Below, one piece after another: positions 13,782 through 23,501 of a stretch of DNA of 37,236 bases; the first letter of the stretch is position 1, and each line of letters begins with the position of its first letter. The DNA lies in NCBI GenBank assembly GCA_937139405.1, contig CAKZPV010000011.1:1-37236 (forward strand), in the 5' to 3' direction. The notes below the pieces were generated by a model. The model was given only the letters and a program-made list of their open reading frames with translations. It searched no databases and was not told the DNA's origin. The DNA comes from an uncultured Nitrospirota bacterium. Lineage in GTDB: Bacteria; Nitrospirota; Nitrospiria; Nitrospirales; UBA8639. The position numbers were made by a program, and so were the translations under genes.

Positions 13782-15238
13782 TGCAAGGCTCGCTTAGCCA
13801 GTGCAGCAAGTTTGGCTTTTCCTGTGCGGGATCTCCAGATGTAGAATCCAACACCAGCAGCCATCAAAATCATCAATACCCATGGTCCGGCATCTAATAC
13901 CGACGAAACGCCATCTTTCGCCTGATTGATTGCATCAGTCGCTTCTTTGATGCCTACACCAGTCGAAACAACGGTTCCCACCCCAATGGCCTTATTCGTA
14001 TTGGATGCCTTCTCACTGGTATCAACGTTTTCGATCAGCTCTTTGACTTCTGGGGGAACTTCCAATTCCACTTTTGGCTCTGGCGGCAAATCGTGATTGT
14101 CGATCAGAACATAGTAGAATGTTTTCTGCCCGTGCTGCTTGAGAAGCAGGTTGACCAAGCGTTCAAATTCATCCCACTGGTGGGGTGGCACAGTCTGACA
14201 GCCGGCACTTGATGTACCGTTGATTCCGCCACGATGCAGGTTGATCCAGAACATGCCTGTATCGTCGCCCTTTTGGTCGCGGACAACAGTGCAATTGCTG
14301 TTTTGTCGGAAGGCCGGATAAGGACCGTTCTTGCGTTTGAACCCATGTGGACCAGGTACATATCGAACCGACTGCGGCGCTTTCAGATTGGCGATACCTT
14401 TGCGGAAAGAGCTGGGGTCTGTGTTGCCATTGAATGGATGCGCACCATCGGGCTCCATGATCATGATGGCATCGTCATAAATGCCTCGATCGTTCTGTCT
14501 GGGGTTGCCCATGGATTTTTGATAATAGCCACGGATACCGATCACCATCATGGCATCACCGCGCCGGTCTTCTGGCACAAGATCAATGAATTTGTTCTGG
14601 ATTGCCAAAGCCCAATCATCGGAAATCTTGGGCCTGAATTTGGGGAGTAATTGGGATTTCGGATTAGCCAGAAGTTCTTCTGTGCTCGCATCCTCATCAG
14701 ATACCGTCATATCTCCCAATAGGTGCTCGACACTGGCCAAATCGATAGTTCGGGGTGTTGACCCCTTACGATCAAATACCGCTATTTGTGGGGAGCCATA
14801 ATCACCATCGGCAAACATGGCAGTTTCACCCTTGCGGCGATTCACCAGCCCTTCGACAACATTGCCCTTCGCTTTGTTCCATCTGGCGAATTCTTTGGCA
14901 GCCCCATCCCAATCCTGGGCATTCACCTTTTTGGTGAGTGTGGCTGTTGATATCCGACCGGTATTGAAATGCCAGGATACGAGAGCATCGAATTGCGATT
15001 GCGTCACCTTCACCTTGACGTGCTTGTTGACCGCATCTTCGTACTTGACCATATCACGCTTGAAGATCGACAGCGCATCATCAAGCGATATTTCCATTCC
15101 TTTGGCTGGAGTGGGATTGCCGGCCGATTTGGTATGACCGGCGCCGATCGTGAGAACCCCAACACCATCGTCATAGGTGCGCAGGACTATGGCCTCGTGC
15201 GCCAGAATAGCACACAAGCCTTTGAGACTTGTTTTCAT
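13778..15238 (-). CDS. Endolysin: GH24 lysozyme plus L,D-transpeptidase-like domain, C-terminal anchor
   Basis: The product has 486 residues, about three times a simple phage lysozyme. Residues 1-145 are a GH24 muramidase with the T4-type triad Glu15, Asp24 and Thr30 in 'HEAIVLRTYDDGVGVLTIG'. A linker follows. Residues about 205-380 form a second domain with 'GPYPAF', then 'INLHRGGINGTSSAGCQTVP' holding His335, Ser343-Ser344 and Cys347: the His...Ser-x-Gly-Cys order of YkuD-type L,D-transpeptidases. A membrane segment ('GPWVLMILMAAGVGFYIW', 451-468) closes the protein. It cuts glycan strands; the second domain may act on peptide stems. A C-terminal anchor is unusual, since SAR endolysins are anchored at the N-terminus. 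Confidence 0.85.
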   Translation of the reverse strand: MKTSLKGLCAILAHEAIVLRTYDDGVGVLTIGAGHTKSAGNPTPAKGMEISLDDALSIFKRDMVKYEDAVNKHVKVKVTQSQFDALVSWHFNTGRISTATLTKKVNAQDWDGAAKEFARWNKAKGNVVEGLVNRRKGETAMFADGDYGSPQIAVFDRKGSTPRTIDLASVEHLLGDMTVSDEDASTEELLANPKSQLLPKFRPKISDDWALAIQNKFIDLVPEDRRGDAMMVIGIRGYYQKSMGNPRQNDRGIYDDAIMIMEPDGAHPFNGNTDPSSFRKGIANLKAPQSVRYVPGPHGFKRKNGPYPAFRQNSNCTVVRDQKGDDTGMFWINLHRGGINGTSSAGCQTVPPHQWDEFERLVNLLLKQHGQKTFYYVLIDNHDLPPEPKVELEVPPEVKELIENVDTSEKASNTNKAIGVGTVVSTGVGIKEATDAINQAKDGVSSVLDAGPWVLMILMAAGVGFYIWRSRTGKAKLAALAKRALQ

Positions 15239-15366
15239 GATTTTGCTTTCAGTTAAGCGCGCGAGTTCTGGACATGCGAAGGCATGCAGATGGTCTCTGT
15301 CAAAACTCGCAGCGATGTTGGGTTTTGCCGCTAGCCGGCAGGCTTAGTTGCCAGAAAGGATTTCTA

Positions 15367-18300
15367 TCAATTCGAAACTTCAACGGCATCAGATCGGATG
15401 GCGCTCAATAAGCCTTGCGCGCCTCCGACATAGACCTCACCTGGGTTTGAAACGTCGACACTAAAAGTATCCGCGAACGTCAAGCTTCCGCTATCGGTGC
15501 GCAAAATATCGTCGACTGGTAGCCAACCTCGTGTTTTCACGCGGCCACGCTCTCCGTCCTTGATATCCTCCCATGCGACCCCAGCAAATAACGTCGCGGC
15601 ATCGGTACTGGTCATCTGACGTATCGCCTCTTTCGAATTGTCGAAGGCGAGGACAGATCCCATGAGAATGCCTGAACCTGTACCGTTCTTAAGGCTGCTT
15701 TCTTCATCTGAGATATGTGGCCGATATCGCGCACCAGGCTTAAATATGCTGGCTGTTGCAGATGCACCAAGGGCCGTGTTGATATCAGCCAATATGTCAA
15801 CATTGCTTTGTGCGGTGTAGTCCTCATCGAATGTGACAGCAATGGCTGAACCGCCATCCGGAGTGACATTCAGCGTCTTGTTTGTACTCGTGCAGTCTCC
15901 GAGTCTCTGTCCCAGCGTCGTGATAAACACATCGCTGGAAGGCCCCACTGCCGTTCCAGAAACATCTCCCCAACCATAAACATGTCCGGAAAAACCCGGA
16001 GACCCATCTACGGTGAAATATCGATCGTTCGCCCCGTCACCGAAGATATCTGCTACGGCGTTGCCCGATATAGTGATGGTTGAAGAGGTGCCCGTAGTAT
16101 CACTGTCAATCCGTAGAGACTCACCCCAATCAGTATTTCGAAACACAGCAGGGCTGTTGCCTGCACCACTGATATGAATTTCCGCGTGATTGGCTGGCTG
16201 TTCTGCCAATGTAATAGGTAGCCAAGGAGAAATTGAATAGTGGATGTCACCGCCCAAGATACAATCGTTGATGTGACACTTGTCTGCCTGGAATGATCCG
16301 ATGGGAAAGATCATAATCGCCGCACCGTCGCCATGAGATAGGAACGTGCTGTTCGACAGATCGACCTTCGTTGGCGCGACAAATTCTGTATTCGTGTGAT
16401 AACTGAAAGCAGTATGGTTTTTCGAGATGATGGTGCTGTTCTTAATTCGAACAACTTGGCCGGATGACAGCCCGGAACCAATACCGTTCTGGCTACCCCA
16501 TGTGTCATTCACAGCGTCATCATTTCCAAGATGCTCAATGTGACAGTTGATAATATCCTGTACTCTGTTCGGCCCACCCTTGGAACTTTCAAGATGAATT
16601 GCATAACGACAGTTTCCAGCTTGAACGGTGAGGCCTTCCATGCGACTTGTGCGTCGCATGTAGAGCGCTGAAAATTGGATGATATCCGCAGATGAGGTGT
16701 CATTTGCTTGCTGAAAATCAATGATGCATTCTTTGCGGCTCTCGCCGATGAAATCTACATAATCTTTGTCAAACCACTCGACATCTTGATAAACCCCAGG
16801 CGCAATCCTGTTTTCATATCGATTGATTGCAGATGCGTCTCCAATATCCGCAAGGGCAGCAGCAGGACTGGTATAATCACCACCTGTCGGCGCAATTGTT
16901 TTGATTTTATCCGGCACGGCGGCAGCCACGCCTTGATAGGCAATGATGCGTTCAGCCATGGGCGTCACATTGGACGAAGTGCGTTCAACCAGCACCTCGT
17001 CCATCACGGTCAGCACATCATTGCCACCCGTTATATAATAAGGCACAAATTCTGTGACCGTTATGGTCTCGTCTGAAAGAGCAGCTCCGCCACCGGATAT
17101 TTGAACATAGGGCTGTAGCGTCAATTCATCGCCCTGCAGCGTATACAAAACGGTATAGATGATCCGGGTGCCACTTGATTCCACAGTGACATCTGCCGCC
17201 CGGCTTACAATCCCGCCTGATGTTTGGATTTGAAGCACCAGGTTCGCCAACGTTCTGGTAAAGGCTACCGAAGTGTCAAATGCAAACTTCAGCATGATTT
17301 CACGTCCGGCAACAGCGGATGTGGTCGGAGTCCACAAAGCTTGCAAGAGGCTTACATTGCCCACCTGTCCAGTTGGAATGCTGATCGTGTAAGGTGAGAC
17401 TATCACCGCGCCATTAAATACCTGCGGCACCCAAACAGATGCGGAGAGGATATTTCCAAAGCCAAAGAAGTAGGACACGTCACCGATCGACTTAACTTCG
17501 CCTGGTATTGACGCTCGCAATTGATCGAGAGCTAGATCACCGGTTGTTTTCACATCACTGGTGCTGTCGGAATAGTAGGGTAGGAAATCAGCAAGCTCGA
17601 TCGTTTCGTCAGTTGCAGCTACTCCACCGCCGGTAATCTGAATATAGGACGTCAGCTGCGTTTCATCGCCCTGCAGCACATAGTCTATTTCGTAGACCCT
17701 GCGCGTTGCAGTCAATGTTGTCGTGATGGTGGCTGAGGATGTTCGAGTAACCACTCCGCCTGAAGTTTGCACTTGAAAAACAAGGTTTCCAATTGTGCGG
17801 GTAAACGTAGCGCTGGTTGTGAACCCCAATCGCAATTTGATGCGAAATCCGATCTGTCCAGCGCCATCAATGTCCCATTTGGACTGAAGTAACGTGACAT
17901 TACCAACTTGCCCTGCAGGAACCCGGGCACCGTAAACGCCATCAATTACAGCCCCATTGAAAAACTGCGGGCTCCAAGTGAACCCCGACAAGCCCTTTTG
18001 ATCTCCCAGACTGAGCGCGCTCTTATCAATCGCCTCTGAAAGCAGCTCGGCTTCTCGTAGGTCAGTGGTGACGTCTTCTGCTGTTTTTACAGCATCTGCA
18101 TTTGACAAGTTGGAAGGACGTAATTCAGTCACTTCCATTGTCTCTTCGACTGTTGTGGCGGTACCAGTTACACTGATGTATGGCTGCAGCTTTGTCTCGT
18201 CGCCCTGCAGTGTGTAGTCAGCGGTAAACACGGTCTCGCCGCTCAATACTTCTTTGGTGATAGTTGCTGTGCGGTTTACGCTTGTGGTGCCGTTGATACG

Positions 18301-19122
18301 AACTTGAAATGTCATGCTCAAAGTGCGGGTGAAAGTAGCTGATGTTATCAGCCTGAATTTAAGCCGCACCACATCTCCAACTCGACCGCTGCCAACAAAG
18401 GGCCAGAGGATTTGGATGAAGGACGAGACCCCGGTCACACCAATTGGAAATGTGAGACCGTAGTCCGTACCTGATGTAGCAACCGCGCCATTGACGACAT
18501 TCTTTGATGCAGTGGTCTCGGAAAATTTATCACCAAGAGATAGAAGCCGCTCATCCATAAGGTTGGCAGATGTGGCGGCATCACTCGCACTGATCGCAGC
18601 CGCATCTTTGTGGCCCTCGGCTTCATCACGAGCAACGATAGTGTTGTCATAAACTGTGGTGACCTCTGACAAGGTAATGCCATCGCGTCCTCTTAGAACA
18701 AAGCTCGTATCTCCAAGGGCATCAATTGATACCGCTCTCAGACCACCTCCAATATCGGTAAAAGCCGAGAAATCTCCCGAACTGCGAGTAGCATGCTTGA
18801 ACAGATCGATTACACCCTCACCAGCCAACTCCCATGAGCCCGCTGTAGTCTCCATAATTGAGAAGACTGCAGAACCTTCATCCAATGTCTTGTTGTCTGC
18901 ATTCGGCGCCTGCATAAGAATGTGACCGGTAGTTGTTCCGGTAATAGTTGGAGTGACCAGGACCGTATCTCCATCGGCAGTTGATCTTATTTCCCCAACA
19001 AATGTCCGACTTGAGAAATCGATTGGATCTCCATTGGCGTCCTGAAATTCTCCAAGGTCCAAGTCCCATTGGGAATCGATATACCCTCGGAGACGCGCCC
19101 GAAAAGCTAAAGTCTGTGTCAT
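15367..19122 (-). CDS. Large tail spike / receptor-binding protein with three internal repeats and a beta-helix
   Basis: The product has 1251 residues. An N-terminal domain (about 1-110) looks like a virion-binding beta module, followed by a short helix (about 160-195). Three related modules follow (about 207-337, 380-517, 560-696), each with 'FTRT', a QV/QI strand, 'LQGDE' and a closing PYY- or RPS-type end. Residues about 740-1000 read as a right-handed beta-helix of pectate-lyase type ('ENRIAPGVYQDVEW', 'RMEGLTVQAGNCRYAIHLES', 'VRIKNSTIISKNHTA'). The C-terminal 90 residues resemble a small capsid-decoration-like beta domain. It would bind and possibly depolymerise host surface glycan. It follows the fibre gene by 20 bp. 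Confidence 0.85.
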   Translation of the reverse strand: MTQTLAFRARLRGYIDSQWDLDLGEFQDANGDPIDFSSRTFVGEIRSTADGDTVLVTPTITGTTTGHILMQAPNADNKTLDEGSAVFSIMETTAGSWELAGEGVIDLFKHATRSSGDFSAFTDIGGGLRAVSIDALGDTSFVLRGRDGITLSEVTTVYDNTIVARDEAEGHKDAAAISASDAATSANLMDERLLSLGDKFSETTASKNVVNGAVATSGTDYGLTFPIGVTGVSSFIQILWPFVGSGRVGDVVRLKFRLITSATFTRTLSMTFQVRINGTTSVNRTATITKEVLSGETVFTADYTLQGDETKLQPYISVTGTATTVEETMEVTELRPSNLSNADAVKTAEDVTTDLREAELLSEAIDKSALSLGDQKGLSGFTWSPQFFNGAVIDGVYGARVPAGQVGNVTLLQSKWDIDGAGQIGFRIKLRLGFTTSATFTRTIGNLVFQVQTSGGVVTRTSSATITTTLTATRRVYEIDYVLQGDETQLTSYIQITGGGVAATDETIELADFLPYYSDSTSDVKTTGDLALDQLRASIPGEVKSIGDVSYFFGFGNILSASVWVPQVFNGAVIVSPYTISIPTGQVGNVSLLQALWTPTTSAVAGREIMLKFAFDTSVAFTRTLANLVLQIQTSGGIVSRAADVTVESSGTRIIYTVLYTLQGDELTLQPYVQISGGGAALSDETITVTEFVPYYITGGNDVLTVMDEVLVERTSSNVTPMAERIIAYQGVAAAVPDKIKTIAPTGGDYTSPAAALADIGDASAINRYENRIAPGVYQDVEWFDKDYVDFIGESRKECIIDFQQANDTSSADIIQFSALYMRRTSRMEGLTVQAGNCRYAIHLESSKGGPNRVQDIINCHIEHLGNDDAVNDTWGSQNGIGSGLSSGQVVRIKNSTIISKNHTAFSYHTNTEFVAPTKVDLSNSTFLSHGDGAAIMIFPIGSFQADKCHINDCILGGDIHYSISPWLPITLAEQPANHAEIHISGAGNSPAVFRNTDWGESLRIDSDTTGTSSTITISGNAVADIFGDGANDRYFTVDGSPGFSGHVYGWGDVSGTAVGPSSDVFITTLGQRLGDCTSTNKTLNVTPDGGSAIAVTFDEDYTAQSNVDILADINTALGASATASIFKPGARYRPHISDEESSLKNGTGSGILMGSVLAFDNSKEAIRQMTSTDAATLFAGVAWEDIKDGERGRVKTRGWLPVDDILRTDSGSLTFADTFSVDVSNPGEVYVGGAQGLLSAIRSDAVEVSN
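17035..18504 (-). repeat. Three tandem protein-level repeat modules in the spike gene
   Basis: The modules are encoded at about 18504-18112, 17985-17572 and 17445-17035. Shared landmarks in modules 2 and 3 are 'PQ-FNGAVI', 'GQVGNV-LLQ', 'TFTRT / AFTRTLANLV', 'QTSGG-V-R', 'LQGDE-L', 'ISGGG / ITGGG' and 'DETI....F-PYY'. Module 1 is more divergent but keeps 'VVNGAV', 'TFTRTL', 'LQGDETKLQPYI' and 'EETMEV'. Duplicated beta-sandwich modules of this kind are typical of carbohydrate-binding parts of tail spikes. Confidence 0.8.
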
Positions 19123-19143
19123 GAGTGACCTGTAATTGTGTTG

Positions 19144-20025
19144 TTAGGAAATGACCGTTGTGCTGGTCGGTCGAACGAGCTTGATGAGACCACGACACTG
19201 AACGGTTAGAGATAGTCCAATGTCATCATCAATATACAAATCGTAATCATGCGGGTTGGAGTCAGACAATTGATAGGTCAAAGGATCGGTATTGAAACTA
19301 CCAGCCCCATCGATAAGGCTAGGTGCCCCCCCCCTGGAAAGTACGTCATGGATCTTAGTCTGATCCACCCTGAACTCAACCCTCGCCCCAGCCCCATAAG
19401 TTCCTGTATTTGGAAAACCAATTCTGGTTTCATCCATCAAGCTTCTCGTAGCCTGAGTTGAAAAAGATGCATTCACCCAAATCAGTTTGGGGAATATCAA
19501 AAGATCTCCAGATTGACCGGTCACATCACTGAGGCCAACAGCTACCGCGTTATTCGTTTGGGTATGAACATCAACACCCCAAGATTGAATTATTGTACCA
19601 ACCTCTGAAGCAGTATCCTGCTCACTAGCAGCCTCATTGTTGGTGGGCCCATCAAGATAGGCGATTGAGGTTTTGAGGGTGAATTTGACTAACTGCCCGG
19701 ATTTCCAATCCCCAGCCTTGATAACGGTTCCATCTCGCCTTTTGACGGGGATAGCTCCAAGAGAACTGATGTTGATCGTCGTTGCACCTGCCGCTGCCGA
19801 AGTAGTGAAGAACCGAAACTGCATGCCATCAACGTAGGCAAGTCCGTCCGGCACCGAAGCAACCCCTGTAATGACCGTTGCCGTGCCGCCGATGCTGCTG
19901 AGCTGCCCACCTTCACCATCAAAAACCGCTTTGATCGCATCGGACGCTTGATCCGTGTGATCAATGCCTGACAGAATTCCGTCACCATCGATCGACTGTT
20001 TGTCGATTTGCCGCATCGTTGCCAT
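19144..20025 (-). CDS. Tail fibre protein
   Basis: The product has 293 residues. The start overlaps the hub gene's stop by one base. The N-terminal part ('IDKQSIDGDGILSG', 'DQASDAIKAVFDGEGG') has no signal peptide; the middle 'FRFFTTSAAAGATTINISSL' and 'KRRDGTVIKAGDWKSGQLVKF' are typical of phage tail fibre repeats that trimerise. It is beta-rich throughout, with almost no helix after residue 40. Its place between the gpJ-like hub and the large spike suggests it connects the tip and the receptor-binding protein or is itself a second adhesin. Confidence 0.75.
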   Translation of the reverse strand: MATMRQIDKQSIDGDGILSGIDHTDQASDAIKAVFDGEGGQLSSIGGTATVITGVASVPDGLAYVDGMQFRFFTTSAAAGATTINISSLGAIPVKRRDGTVIKAGDWKSGQLVKFTLKTSIAYLDGPTNNEAASEQDTASEVGTIIQSWGVDVHTQTNNAVAVGLSDVTGQSGDLLIFPKLIWVNASFSTQATRSLMDETRIGFPNTGTYGAGARVEFRVDQTKIHDVLSRGGAPSLIDGAGSFNTDPLTYQLSDSNPHDYDLYIDDDIGLSLTVQCRGLIKLVRPTSTTVIS

Positions 20026-22715
20026 TAGGCCACCTTCTGCATCTGTTCGTAAATGATATGAGCCTCTGGCACTAAGGTCAGTGTCGAGCCGAAATCCCCG
20101 GATCTGTCGATCTCATCAACCACCATCCGAAAGTTCCCATTCTCTTCAGGCCCGATTGTACAGTGAGTGCCAATGAGACTGGCGTCATCCGCCGTAGAAA
20201 AGGCGCTAGCAATAGTGATGACATCATCAACCACATTTGTGATTGTTCGCATTTCTGGGCCATCTGAGGCTGTTATGTGGATGTTCTGCTTCATCCCGGC
20301 CTCGTACATATTGTCGAGGTTGTACAAGTTGGTTTGAGAGTAAATCTCAACTTCTGATGGTGTCGGGATTGGAACATCAATCCGATATTGAGTGGCACTG
20401 ATCTTCTCTCGAATACGCGCTCCGTATTGAAAGTCTCCCGCTATATCAGTCACAACGCCGACGAGAGACCCTTTCTCCAAATTATGACCTTCGACACTGG
20501 TATCCACCACAGCAACAAAGTCTTGATGATAGCGAGAATAAGCATCGAACAGGATGCGTCGTTTGGCGTCGATCTCTCGCGACACATTGACCAGCTCAAG
20601 GGATTCAAACCCCTCATACGTTCGCTTGAACGGTGAGGCGAATGTGAATTCCTCAACTTTGTAGGAGTTCAATTCATTGGCCAGCTTAACGCGCCATGAA
20701 TGAGGAAACTCTGGTACACGCTTTTGAAACGCAATGCGTCTCGAATTGTGCGGACTAAACGTCATGACCGGTGTTTGGCTTGATCGATCGTGGAAATAAT
20801 CCACTCCGTACTTCCCGGCATCATTGGTTATCCGAGCAAATCCAGCAGCGGCTATTTGTCGAAGCGTCTCGAATTGATCGCCACCCGTGTAGACATATGA
20901 GAGCCTATAATCTTGCGCCGCACACTCTTCATACCAATCCTGAAGGATAGATGAGTTGATCAAGTTTGTGTTGAGACGCTCTCGCGCTACAATCATTTTT
21001 AGGACGTGGCGAAAATGGGCGGCGGGATTATTGGTGACACCAGCGCTGCCCCAAACCGAACCATTCCAGGTTTCTACGTGCGCTTCAAGTTCAGCGGTAA
21101 CTGATTTTAGAGTCTGCTTTGATCGAACGTCAAACACACCAGTGCCCGGCTGATAGACGGGCAAATCGTCTTGTACGACCTGGGCGCCATTGAGAGTTAG
21201 TCTCGTTGGGTAGGCACCTTGCTCAACATCGACAGACCATATGCCAGCCAGATCCCTACCCTTAAAGAAATGCGGAACATTTCCGGACAAGGTATATGAA
21301 TCATCGAATGATGCAGCGGAATAGATCAGTCCGCGTTGAATCTTGAACTCGTATTCACCTTTTGGAAACAACGTTTCATCAAGGGTGATGCGTAAACCCG
21401 ACCGTCGTGAGCGAATATTAGTGCTGGCAAGTGGTGTGGTCGCGCTACTTCTAAAGTAGCTATCAGCAAGAAATTGATCGCCGGTCTCTCCATCGGAAAC
21501 TGTGTAAGAACAAGGTGGCACACGAGAGAAAATCCGATAGGTCAGCGCACCATCAATATCGCTACCGCCGTCTTGTTCGTTGAACTTGTTATCCCAACGA
21601 AAACGAATGTCGCGAGCAATCTCACCCGGCTCTCGCCCCGTAATGTGTATTTCTCCAATTGCATCCCATGAAGACGAGCCCTTGAGCCTGAAATACAATC
21701 TTAGGGGTATGGCCACCTCAGAACTATCATTGCCCGTGTACATCAGCCCCGTCATGGTGAACCGAATGGCCATTTCCTCCATATTCTTGCGGAACGGGAG
21801 GGCAAACTGCACCTCGCGTGGTTCTGAGTTGGCTGGGGTTGCCTGGTCTTCAAGTTTCGCACCATCCAGGTCGAATGATGGTAGCTCCTGTTGAATAGCG
21901 GTTGTCTTTGCGACTTTGGTGACCAAAGCTTCGACCGGCGTAGCGTCATCTCCATCTCGCGTTTGCGTTGCAACAACAGTTCCAAATTCGCTCAGTCGGT
22001 TACCATCTCCCTCTGGATCCGTGAGAGTATGCTTTCCTTTCCAAACGAAAGTACGATCAAGGTTGATCTCACCTTCTTTGATGTAGGTTCTGGGCTGACA
22101 AGCCTCCTGAAGTAGAATTCTACGTTTACCGAATACGGTTGTGAGATAACCACCCCGAGCAATGATATTCTGATCGGTTTCAACTTGAGTGAGGGTTCTT
22201 GCATCCTGATCCGCCCTGGATGCCGCTTCCTGCTCTCCCGTGGCCGGCGGAAACAACACAGACCCGAGATATGATGCCCCTACTGTAAGAGCAGCCCCGA
22301 TCAATGCTGTGGCCGTTGCCTCGGCAATGCCAACAAGAGGGGCCAAAGCTACTCCCAATGGTCCGGCAACAGCAGCTATGGCCACCGCTGCCAAAATGCC
22401 GAATATACTCCTAGCGGTACCACCTCCGCCTTGCATGGGTATTGTAAAGCGGAGCATGTTTTCTAGTTTGGGGCGGATGAAACGCCAGCGCTCACGCGGC
22501 ACAATCTCCCACCCTTCTCCATTGAACATTTCGCACCACATATGGCTCAACTCAGCTTTTGCTAAGTTGGCAATATCTTCAATGCTCATCCCAATGATGT
22601 AGCGAACCTCTTCCGGTGCACTCAGTCCTGTAATCAGCTCACTTGAGACGCAGGGTGTCGATAGAGTCCGGCCAATCTTCTCTGGATTGAAGGGTGCGAG
22701 AATCCGCTGTTGCAT
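20025..22715 (-). CDS. gpJ-like tail tip attachment / host specificity protein
   Basis: The product has 896 residues. Position and layout match lambda gpJ: directly after the gpK-like peptidase, with a hydrophobic glycine/alanine-rich segment (about 104-155, 'IFGILAAVAIAAVAGPLG') characteristic of gpJ-like hubs, then 'YLTTVFGKRRILLQEACQPR' and a large beta part with hub-type modules ('IRTNVK'-like folds near 'RQIAAAGFARITNDAGKYG'). It forms the tail tip and holds the fibre and spike. It overlaps the upstream peptidase gene by 82 bp. The length is shorter than lambda gpJ (1132), because adhesion is moved to the separate spike. Confidence 0.82.
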   Translation of the reverse strand: MQQRILAPFNPEKIGRTLSTPCVSSELITGLSAPEEVRYIIGMSIEDIANLAKAELSHMWCEMFNGEGWEIVPRERWRFIRPKLENMLRFTIPMQGGGGTARSIFGILAAVAIAAVAGPLGVALAPLVGIAEATATALIGAALTVGASYLGSVLFPPATGEQEAASRADQDARTLTQVETDQNIIARGGYLTTVFGKRRILLQEACQPRTYIKEGEINLDRTFVWKGKHTLTDPEGDGNRLSEFGTVVATQTRDGDDATPVEALVTKVAKTTAIQQELPSFDLDGAKLEDQATPANSEPREVQFALPFRKNMEEMAIRFTMTGLMYTGNDSSEVAIPLRLYFRLKGSSSWDAIGEIHITGREPGEIARDIRFRWDNKFNEQDGGSDIDGALTYRIFSRVPPCSYTVSDGETGDQFLADSYFRSSATTPLASTNIRSRRSGLRITLDETLFPKGEYEFKIQRGLIYSAASFDDSYTLSGNVPHFFKGRDLAGIWSVDVEQGAYPTRLTLNGAQVVQDDLPVYQPGTGVFDVRSKQTLKSVTAELEAHVETWNGSVWGSAGVTNNPAAHFRHVLKMIVARERLNTNLINSSILQDWYEECAAQDYRLSYVYTGGDQFETLRQIAAAGFARITNDAGKYGVDYFHDRSSQTPVMTFSPHNSRRIAFQKRVPEFPHSWRVKLANELNSYKVEEFTFASPFKRTYEGFESLELVNVSREIDAKRRILFDAYSRYHQDFVAVVDTSVEGHNLEKGSLVGVVTDIAGDFQYGARIREKISATQYRIDVPIPTPSEVEIYSQTNLYNLDNMYEAGMKQNIHITASDGPEMRTITNVVDDVITIASAFSTADDASLIGTHCTIGPEENGNFRMVVDEIDRSGDFGSTLTLVPEAHIIYEQMQKVA

Positions 22716-23089
22716 AGACCGAGCCCCCTTTCCATGTGAAGCACGTTTGAATTGAAATAGATGCCGCAGTGCCCTTCTCTTGGGACACGCGACTCCTCGT
22801 CGTACATGATGACGATGCAGTGATTTTCCGGCTTATTTAGGCGAACACACTCTTTCCGAAATCGATGATATTGCCTGAGCATTTCAGCAGGCTGCGATTG
22901 CCCTGACTGGCGCTCGATCAACGTCTTGCGAAACCAATGCTTGAACCAAATCTCTACCAATCCCCAACAATCAAAACCGCCCAGATCAGTGCCACCCGCC
23001 TGATAGGGTACTGTTCGAATACCCGCAAAAAACCGATCAAAGTCCAGGGAAAAACCGGTCTTCAACACCTCCATAGATGGGTTCTCCAT
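22634..23089 (-). CDS. NlpC/P60-like tail assembly peptidase (gpK-like)
   Basis: The product has 151 residues. 'GGFDCWGLVEIW' gives the catalytic Cys41 followed by the usual helix, and 'EGHCGIYF' gives His107 in the NlpC/P60 order, with a downstream His118 ('VLHMERG') as a further candidate. Such proteins are at the tail tip and cut peptidoglycan stems during DNA entry. The gene overlaps the gpL-like gene by 53 bp and the hub gene by 82 bp, both unusually long overlaps; ATG 23074 is a possible shorter start. Confidence 0.82.
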   Translation of the reverse strand: MENPSMEVLKTGFSLDFDRFFAGIRTVPYQAGGTDLGGFDCWGLVEIWFKHWFRKTLIERQSGQSQPAEMLRQYHRFRKECVRLNKPENHCIVIMYDEESRVPREGHCGIYFNSNVLHMERGLGLCNSGFSHPSIQRRLAGLYRHPASQVS

Positions 23090-23501
23090 ATCTCAATATA
23101 GGAAGCAATTCACCACTCACTGTTTCCGCATCAATTGTTGGATTACTCAAATAAAAACCGTCATACGTATCTTGAATGATGGTGTCCGGGTCCGCTGAAT
23201 TGATTGTCATCACTCTGCAAATGAGCGCCTCTTTCAATGCCATAACTTGCCACCCAATCACGCGGTCAATATTGGAAACCGAAATATCGACAGACGATAT
23301 CCCATCATTGCCATCCGGCATGGAAACATTGAGATGCGCTTCCGAGTAAACGAACGTATTCGAAGTGATATTCTCATTGTTGAGAGCTAATCGAATCTTG
23401 GTGCTCTCATCATCGCGGACCCAGAATTCCATTAGATAGATATAGGGCGTTTGAATTGGATCTTTGTTGATCCTGTTCAGTTCGGCAGATGCAACAGTCA
23501 T
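23037..23501 (-). CDS. DUF1833 tail protein (gpL-like position)
   Basis: The product has 154 residues. The pattern 'IRLALNNENITSNTFVY', 'DGISSVDISVSNIDRVIGW', 'ICRVMTINSADPDTI' and the C-terminal 'RFFPGL' matches DUF1833, a family that replaces lambda gpL in many siphophages. gpL-type proteins link the tape measure and the hub. It abuts the gpM-like gene with a one-base overlap and runs into the peptidase gene. Confidence 0.82.
   Translation of the reverse strand: MTVASAELNRINKDPIQTPYIYLMEFWVRDDESTKIRLALNNENITSNTFVYSEAHLNVSMPDGNDGISSVDISVSNIDRVIGWQVMALKEALICRVMTINSADPDTIIQDTYDGFYLSNPTIDAETVSGELLPILRYGEPIYGGVEDRFFPGL

Noticed and set aside
14234-14650. 138-aa plus-strand frame
   Set aside because: Lies inside the endolysin gene on the other strand, across its His...Cys motif; it is a shadow of that coding sequence.
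15367-19122. Diversity-generating retroelement acting on the spike gene
   Set aside because: The three modules are diverged by ordinary substitutions and there is no reverse transcriptase or template repeat anywhere in the window.
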